Source: JANYJJ01 sp038241115 (GTDB lineage Bacteria > Pseudomonadota > Gammaproteobacteria > Burkholderiales > Burkholderiaceae_C). From it: a DNA stretch of 10,347 nucleotides. The stretch is from assembly GCA_038241115.1 (NCBI GenBank), contig JBBRGA010000122.1, forward strand, positions 1 to 10,347. Direction: 5' to 3'. Under the pieces are notes generated by a model that made no database searches, was not told where the DNA came from, and worked only from the letters and a program-made list of their open reading frames with translations. Shown here piece by piece: positions 6,275-10,347 of the stretch (its first letter is position 1; each line of letters begins with the position of its first letter). The position numbers and the translations under genes are program-made.

Positions 6275-6307
6275 AAAAAAAGCCGGCGCACTGGGAGGTG
6301 GCCGGCT
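6275..6307 (-). terminator. Rho-independent terminator after mdh
   Basis: AGCCGGC (6281-6287) pairs exactly with GCCGGCT (6301-6307). With one bulged G, CAC (6289-6291) also pairs with GTG (6298-6300) around a 6-base loop. On the minus strand the stem is followed by an unbroken T run (6281-6275). It lies 41 bp past the mdh stop and 38 bp before the lyase start, so mdh is largely a separate transcript and the lyase gene needs read-through or its own promoter. Confidence 0.88.
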
Positions 6308-6347
6308 GTGTTTAAAAAGTTTGCAGGAAGCGCGTGAGCGCGAGGTT

Positions 6348-7334
6348 TCAGAGCAGATGCTTGACGCCGTCTTGCTCGTCGGTCAGCTCTTTCAAGGTGG
6401 CGTCGATGCGGCCTTGGCTGAAACTGTCGATCGCCAATCCATCGACGGTTTTGTATTCGCCGTTGGCGGTGGTGACGGGAAAGCCGAACATCACGTCTTT
6501 CGGTATGCCGTACTGGCCATCAGACGGGATGCCCATGGTGACCCATTTGCCGTTTGTTCCCAGCGCCCAGTCCCGCATGTGGTCGATCGCAGCGTTTGCC
6601 GCTGAGGCTGCCGACGAGACCCCGCGCGCCGCAATGATGGCAGCGCCGCGCTTGCCGACCGTGGGTAAGAAGGTATCGGCGTTCCAAACCGCGTCATTGA
6701 TCATGTCTTTCACGCTGACGCCGTCGATCGTGGCAAACCGGTAGTCGGCATACATGGTGGGCGAGTGGTTGCCCCACACTGCCATGTGCTCGATATCGGC
6801 CACCGCCTTGCCAGTCTTGGCAGCGATTTGGCTGAGCGCGCGGTTGTGGTCCAGGCGCAGCATTGCCGTGAAATTTTTGCGTGGCAGGTCAGGTGCGCTC
6901 TTCATCGCGATGTAAGCATTGGTGTTGGCAGGGTTGCCGACCACCAGCACCTTGACGTTGCGGCTTGCCACGGCGTTGAGCGCTTTGCCCTGCGCGGTGA
7001 AGATTTCAGCGTTCACGGCCAGCAACTCGGCGCGCTCCATACCTGGGCCGCGCGGGCGTGAGCCAATCAACAGCGCGTAGTCCGTATTTTTGAAAGCGGT
7101 CATGGGGTCGCCATGAGCTTCCATCCCGACCAACAAAGGGAAGGCGCAGTCTTGCAACTCCATCATCACGCCTTGCAGCGCCTGTTGCGGTTTTTCCATA
7201 GGCAGCTCAAGCAGCTGCAATATGACGGGTTGATCTTTGCCCAGCATTTCGCCGGAAGCGATGCGAAACAAGGTGGCATAACCAATTTGACCAGCGGCGC
7301 CAGTGACGGTGACGCGAACGGGGGATTTGCTCAT
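6348..7334 (-). CDS. mdh: NAD-dependent malate dehydrogenase
   Basis: 328 residues, of the cytosolic-like malate dehydrogenase type common in beta-proteobacteria. It oxidises malate to oxaloacetate in the TCA cycle. Visible elements are the Rossmann loop TGAAGQIGY (11-19), Glu43 after the second strand, favouring NAD over NADP, the mobile active-site loop RPRGPGMER with Arg95 and Arg101, GNPANTNA (133-140) and RLDHNRA with Asp162 and Arg165. The catalytic histidine is His190, in WGNHSPT. All key residues are present. ATG at 7334 has GGAG 8 bases upstream. It is divergent from the GntR regulator gene across a 277-bp control region and ends at a strong hairpin. Regulation together with sdh by the GntR protein is plausible from position but not shown. 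Confidence 0.97.
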   Translation of the reverse strand: MSKSPVRVTVTGAAGQIGYATLFRIASGEMLGKDQPVILQLLELPMEKPQQALQGVMMELQDCAFPLLVGMEAHGDPMTAFKNTDYALLIGSRPRGPGMERAELLAVNAEIFTAQGKALNAVASRNVKVLVVGNPANTNAYIAMKSAPDLPRKNFTAMLRLDHNRALSQIAAKTGKAVADIEHMAVWGNHSPTMYADYRFATIDGVSVKDMINDAVWNADTFLPTVGKRGAAIIAARGVSSAASAANAAIDHMRDWALGTNGKWVTMGIPSDGQYGIPKDVMFGFPVTTANGEYKTVDGLAIDSFSQGRIDATLKELTDEQDGVKHLL

Positions 7335-7611
7335 GAGGAATGCTCCAAGGGTGAAGGGATCATGTTTTGAACTTGCGTTGAATTGGCCGGCCTGACAGCT
7401 CGCGACAAACGCTTTTCTGGCAGGTGGCAGGTGGCAAGCTCGGTTTTTTGCGGTAAATCAATGCACCTGCGCACGATCCGTCAGCGCGAAGTGTAGGCGC
7501 AGACACCACGCGGCCCGGGCATCCTAAGGGCCCTGATTCGGGTCTCGTCTTTTGTCTGATGTCTTATATAAGACGTTGTTTCGAAGCGGCTTCGTGCCGT
7601 AAACTGTGGCC
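7335..7611. other. Divergent control region between mdh and the GntR gene
   Basis: 277 bp without a gene. It contains the 14-bp palindrome at 7561-7574 near the GntR end, a short tandem repeat at 7419-7436 (GGCAGGT twice plus GGCA), the palindromes GGCCGGCC (7385-7392) and AGGGCCCT (7527-7534), and a 6-1-6 inverted repeat CGAAGC-G-GCTTCG (7582-7594) in the likely GntR leader. A TATATA at 7565-7570 could be a -10 box for the GntR gene, but no good -35 precedes it. I could not identify a convincing mdh promoter. Confidence 0.6.
7561..7574. promoter_or_regulatory. Perfect 14-bp palindrome, candidate GntR operator
   Basis: GTCTTATATAAGAC is fully self-complementary and ends 37 bp before the GntR start codon. 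HutC-type GntR proteins bind short symmetric sites with TA-rich centres, so this is the natural autoregulatory operator. It overlaps the best -10-like sequence here, which would let bound repressor block transcription. Three extra GTCT half-sites lie just upstream at 7542, 7547 and 7554. No second copy was found ahead of sdhC. Confidence 0.65.
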
Positions 7612-8388
7612 ATGCATCCTGTCGCTGTCACGGACCCCGCCTCTGTCGCTGAGCTGCTGATCAATGAAAAAGCGCCGGAGTTCAGCCCGCTTTATCAACA
7701 GATAAAACGGCTGATCACACTGCGCCTGCAAGCCGGTGAGTGGCGGCCGGGAGAGGCCATTCCGAGCGAGCTGGAGCTGGCCGCTCGTTTCAAGGTCAGT
7801 CAAGGCACGGTTCGAAAGGCGGTAGACGCGTTGGCAGCCGACAACTTGTTGGTGCGCCGACAGGGCAAGGGGACTTTCGTGTCGACCCACGCTGAGCAAA
7901 ACGTGCAGTACCGGTTTTTGCGCCTCATGCCCAACGACGGGCCTATGGTGGGTGCGCAGCGTCGTTTTATTGATTGCCGCCGACTCCGTGCACCGGCCGA
8001 CGTTGCGCGTTGTTTGGGCTTGAAGTCTGGAGATGCGGTTGTCAATGTGCGGCGTGTGCTGTCGTTCGACGCAGCTCCAACGGTGCTGGACGATATTTGG
8101 TTGCCTGGCGCGCTGTTCAAAGGGCTCACCGCAGAGCGTTTGGCCGACTACAAGGGTCCGATGTACGGGTTGTTTGAATCTGAGTTTGGCGTGCGCATGA
8201 TCCGTGCGGAGGAGCAAATTCGCTCGGTCTTGGCGGATGACGCCAGCGCTTCGCTTCTCGGCTTGGAGGTGGGCGCACCCTTGCTCAGCGTCGAGCGCTT
8301 GTCCATGACCTACGGTGACAAAGCGGTGGAGTTACGTCGCGGTCTTTACAACACGAGTTCCCACTACTACAGCAACGAATTGAACTGA
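7612..8388 (+). CDS. GntR-family regulator, HutC subfamily
   Basis: 258 residues. A winged helix-turn-helix (about 27-92) reads LYQQIKRLITLRL, RPGEAIPSELELAARFKVSQGTVRKAVDALAADNLLVRRQGKGTFV, the textbook GntR N-terminus. The C-terminal part (about 115-250) fits a UTRA effector domain, with LGLKSGDAVVNVRRV, an EEQIRSVLADD segment and LGLEVGAPLLSVERLS, as in the HutC subfamily. It should repress or activate in response to a small metabolite, possibly a TCA-cycle acid. Its place directly ahead of sdhCDA and divergent from mdh suggests it controls central carbon genes; this is inferred. ATG at 7612 is taken as start; a GTG two codons earlier is equally open, and neither has a good Shine-Dalgarno sequence. 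sdhC follows after about 130 bp without a clear terminator. Confidence 0.92.
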   Translation: MHPVAVTDPASVAELLINEKAPEFSPLYQQIKRLITLRLQAGEWRPGEAIPSELELAARFKVSQGTVRKAVDALAADNLLVRRQGKGTFVSTHAEQNVQYRFLRLMPNDGPMVGAQRRFIDCRRLRAPADVARCLGLKSGDAVVNVRRVLSFDAAPTVLDDIWLPGALFKGLTAERLADYKGPMYGLFESEFGVRMIRAEEQIRSVLADDASASLLGLEVGAPLLSVERLSMTYGDKAVELRRGLYNTSSHYYSNELN

Positions 8389-8519
8389 TGGCGACGTCGC
8401 GCCTGCCGGCGTCAGGGTAAATGCGGTGCTTCGTGTAACTCTCTTGTTGCGTTGCAATAAACTCTGGTCATGAATCGCGTTTCAAATATCCAGTGACCTA
8501 AGTCCAACCTGAATTGAAC
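8389..8519 (+). promoter_or_regulatory. sdhC leader region
   Basis: 131 bp between the GntR gene and sdhC. It holds a 10-bp palindrome GCGACGTCGC (8391-8400) just after the GntR stop, weak -35-like sequences TTGTTG (8444-8449) and TTGCAA (8452-8457) without a matching -10, and an eight-codon frame MNRVSNIQ at 8470-8496. I see no T-tailed hairpin and no recognised riboswitch. An sdh promoter probably lies here but I cannot place it. Confidence 0.35.
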
Positions 8520-8948
8520 ATGTCCACCACGGCAAAAATCATCAAATCAAGACCGGGCGAGAACATGCGCCTGGTCGACGCATTGGGCTACCGGCTCCCG
8601 CCAGCAGGCGTCGTGTCCATCCTTCACCGAGTCAGTGGAATTTTGATGTTTGTGCTTTTGCCTTTCATCATTTGGATGTTCGACAACAGCTTGACCTCGG
8701 AAATTTCCTATGCGCAGTTCACTGCAGTGTTTGCCGGTGGCGCAAAGTTCCTGCCGGGATGGTTTTTCAAGCTTATCGCTCTGGGCCTCATCTGGGCTTA
8801 CTTGCACCATTTCATTGCCGGGCTTCGCCATCTTTGGATGGACGCGACGCACGCGGTGACCAAACAATTTGGTCATAACTCGGCGCTGGTTACCTTGGGC
8901 CTCAGCATCACGCTTACGCTGTTGCTCGGTTATAGGCTCTTTTTTTAA
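8520..8948 (+). CDS. sdhC: Succinate dehydrogenase cytochrome b556 subunit
   Basis: 142 residues and three membrane helices (about 31-55, 80-105 and 118-141). It anchors the enzyme in the inner membrane and shares haem b and the ubiquinone site with SdhD. SILHRVSG (33-40) carries the quinone-site Ser33 and Arg37, matching Ser27 and Arg31 of E. coli. LHHFIAGLRHLWMD (95-108) contains His97, which aligns with the haem ligand His84 of E. coli. ATG at 8520 is preferred over the in-frame TTG at 8514 because the latter has no advantage; the ribosome site is weak for both. It is followed by sdhD after 32 bp, and is the first structural gene of the complex II operon. Confidence 0.95.
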   Translation: MSTTAKIIKSRPGENMRLVDALGYRLPPAGVVSILHRVSGILMFVLLPFIIWMFDNSLTSEISYAQFTAVFAGGAKFLPGWFFKLIALGLIWAYLHHFIAGLRHLWMDATHAVTKQFGHNSALVTLGLSITLTLLLGYRLFF

Positions 8949-8980
8949 GTCGTTTGAACCTGATCTGTCTGACTAAAAAC

Positions 8981-9343
8981 ATGGCTCAAAACTTTGGTTC
9001 GAAACGCATTGTTGTCGGTGCGCACTACGGCTTTCGCGATTGGTTGTCTCAGCGCGTCACTGCTTCTTTGATGGCGCTATTCACCGTTGCTTTGATCGTG
9101 CAGGTGCTGCTGCCGGGCCAGATGGGCTACGACAAATGGGCGGGGATTTTCGCGTCCCAATGGATGAAGGTGCTTACTTTCGTCGTGATTATTTCCATGC
9201 TCTTCCATGTCTGGGTCGGGATGCGTGACGTCTTGATGGATTACGTCAAACCGGTGGCTGTGCGCTTGACCGCTCAGGTCGGTGTGATTGTCTGGTTGGT
9301 GGGTTGTATGGGTTGGGCTGTTCAAGTGTTGTGGAGGCTGTAG
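8981..9343 (+). CDS. sdhD: Succinate dehydrogenase membrane anchor subunit
   Basis: 120 residues from ATG at 8981; an in-frame TTG at 8954 would add nine residues without family character. Three hydrophobic helices (about 28-46, 62-82 and 96-117) fit the complex II anchor. LFHVWVGMRDVLMDYVKP (74-91) is diagnostic: His76 aligns with the haem ligand His71 of E. coli SdhD, and Asp87-Tyr88 with Asp82-Tyr83 at the quinone site. The early GAHYGFRDWLSQRVTA stretch matches proteobacterial SdhD. No Shine-Dalgarno sequence is evident, so translation may be coupled to sdhC, 32 bp upstream. sdhA starts 5 bp after its stop. Confidence 0.94.
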   Translation: MAQNFGSKRIVVGAHYGFRDWLSQRVTASLMALFTVALIVQVLLPGQMGYDKWAGIFASQWMKVLTFVVIISMLFHVWVGMRDVLMDYVKPVAVRLTAQVGVIVWLVGCMGWAVQVLWRL

Positions 9344-9348
9344 GAACT

Positions 9349-10347
9349 ATGAATACGACAACAAAATCTTTTGAAGCATCGGCGGTAACCAAGCGCAAAT
9401 TTGACGTGGTCATCGTCGGCGCTGGTGGGTCGGGCATGCGTGCTTCTTTGCAGCTGGCGCGCGCCGGGCTGAACGTCGCGGTGCTTTCGAAAGTATTTCC
9501 GACGCGCTCACATACCGTGGCCGCTCAAGGTGGTATCGGCGCGTCACTCGGAAACATGTCTGAGGACAATTGGCACTATCACTTCTTTGACACGGTCAAA
9601 GGCTCAGATTGGCTTGGCGACCAAGACGCCATCGAATTCATGTGCCGCGAAGCACCCAAGGTGGTCTACGAGCTTGAACACCTCGGCATGCCGTTTGACC
9701 GCAACCCCGACGGAACCATTTACCAACGTCCTTTTGGCGGACACACCGCCAACTACGGTGAAAAACCGGTGCAGCGCGCCTGCGCCGCGGCAGACCGCAC
9801 TGGGCATGCCATGTTGCATACGCTCTACCAACAAAATGTCAAATCGCGAACCAACTTCTTCGTTGAATGGATGGCGCTTGACTTGATCCGCGACGACTCA
9901 GGCGATGTCTGCGGCGTCACCGCCATGGAAATGGAAACCGGCGACGTCCATATTTTGGAGGCCAAAACCACGCTTTTGGCGACTGGCGGAGCGGGGCGTA
10001 TCTTCGCTGCGTCTACCAATGCCTTCATCAACACCGGTGACGGTCTTGGAATGGCGGCACGCGCTGGTATTCCCTTGGAAGACATGGAGTTTTGGCAATT
10101 CCACCCCACTGGTGTCCACGGCGCGGGCGTGTTGTTGACCGAGGGCTGCCGGGGAGAGGGCGCTATTTTGCGCAACGGCAACGGCGAGCGTTTCATGGAG
10201 CGCTACGCGCCCAACCTCAAGGATCTAGCGTCGCGCGACATCGTCTCGCGCTCGATGGACCAGGAGATCAAGGAAGGTCGCGGCTGCGGGCCGAACAAGG
10301 ACTACGTGCTGCTCGACATGACCCACCTGGGCACCGAGACCATCATG
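9349..10347 (+). CDS. sdhA: Succinate dehydrogenase flavoprotein subunit (3' part missing)
   Basis: The first 333 codons of about 590-600, open to the right edge. SdhA oxidises succinate to fumarate and passes electrons through covalent FAD to SdhB. The dinucleotide-binding motif GAGGSG is at 24-29, and RSHTVAAQGG (53-62) carries His55, the residue that bonds FAD. The substrate-site residues are His252 in FHPTG, Glu265 in TEGCRGEG and Arg296 in SRDIVSR, with spacings (13 and 31) matching His242, Glu255 and Arg286 of E. coli. ATG at 9349 is used: GGAGG lies 11 bases ahead and AGGA 3 bases ahead, and FDVVIVGAGGSG begins at residue 18. It is the third gene of sdhCDA; sdhB is expected beyond the window. 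Confidence 0.97.
   Translation, partial: MNTTTKSFEASAVTKRKFDVVIVGAGGSGMRASLQLARAGLNVAVLSKVFPTRSHTVAAQGGIGASLGNMSEDNWHYHFFDTVKGSDWLGDQDAIEFMCREAPKVVYELEHLGMPFDRNPDGTIYQRPFGGHTANYGEKPVQRACAAADRTGHAMLHTLYQQNVKSRTNFFVEWMALDLIRDDSGDVCGVTAMEMETGDVHILEAKTTLLATGGAGRIFAASTNAFINTGDGLGMAARAGIPLEDMEFWQFHPTGVHGAGVLLTEGCRGEGAILRNGNGERFMERYAPNLKDLASRDIVSRSMDQEIKEGRGCGPNKDYVLLDMTHLGTETIM

Noticed and set aside
5625..6605. A 326-codon plus-strand open frame across the lyase gene and the end of mdh
   Set aside because: It runs antisense through two recognised genes and a terminator hairpin and has no protein-family features.
7564..8217. A 217-codon minus-strand open frame opposite the GntR gene
   Set aside because: The opposite strand encodes a textbook GntR/UTRA protein; the minus-strand translation is low-complexity shadow.
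8470..8496. Eight-codon leader frame MNRVSNIQ upstream of sdhC
   Set aside because: No ribosome site, no attenuator-like hairpins and no composition bias; kept only as a note in the leader entry.
9421..9428. GCTGGTGG, identical to the E. coli Chi site
   Set aside because: It lies in the FAD-motif codons of sdhA, occurs once, and the E. coli Chi sequence is not expected to function in beta-proteobacteria.

Overview
The window is chromosomal DNA from a beta-proteobacterium, most likely Burkholderiales, family Comamonadaceae (Rhodoferax/Limnohabitans/Polaromonas-like). This rests on protein character (865-residue AcnB, cytosolic-type Mdh of 328 residues, small SdhC/SdhD) and on gene order: a GntR regulator ahead of sdhCDA, diverging from mdh, a CitE-like lyase gene, a small exported protein gene and acnB. 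The assignment is by recognition, not by a database search.

Layout. At 1-353 (minus) lies the N-terminal part of an omega-amino acid:pyruvate class III aminotransferase, divergent from an Lrp/AsnC regulator (513-995, plus). A perfect 6-3-6 inverted repeat lies between them. The regulator gene converges on acnB, and the two share a hairpin terminator at 1026-1050. On the minus strand, in transcription order, come mdh (7334-6348), a hairpin terminator, a CitE/HpcH-type lyase gene (6236-5220), a small signal-peptide protein gene (5048-4497), an AbrB-type antitoxin (4417-4172), a PIN-domain toxin (4125-3703) and acnB (3671-1074). On the plus strand, a HutC-type GntR regulator (7612-8388) is followed by sdhC, sdhD and the first 333 codons of sdhA, which runs off the right edge.

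How it fits together. Malate dehydrogenase, aconitase and succinate dehydrogenase are TCA-cycle enzymes placed around one divergent control region (7335-7611). That region carries a perfect 14-bp palindrome suited to the GntR regulator. The CitE-like lyase probably acts on a small acyl-CoA such as a malyl-CoA-type compound, but its substrate is not readable here.

The most unusual part is the toxin-antitoxin pair. It sits in the line of transcription towards acnB, only 31 bp upstream of it. It has its own well-formed promoter, overlapped by a perfect 10-bp-arm inverted repeat, and a 16-codon minigene bridges antitoxin and toxin by stop/start overlaps. I see no terminator between toxin and acnB and no clear acnB promoter, so aconitase expression may be partly tied to the toxin-antitoxin promoter. 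No tRNA, rRNA, CRISPR array, insertion sequence or prophage was seen, and no stretch over 300 bases lacks a gene.
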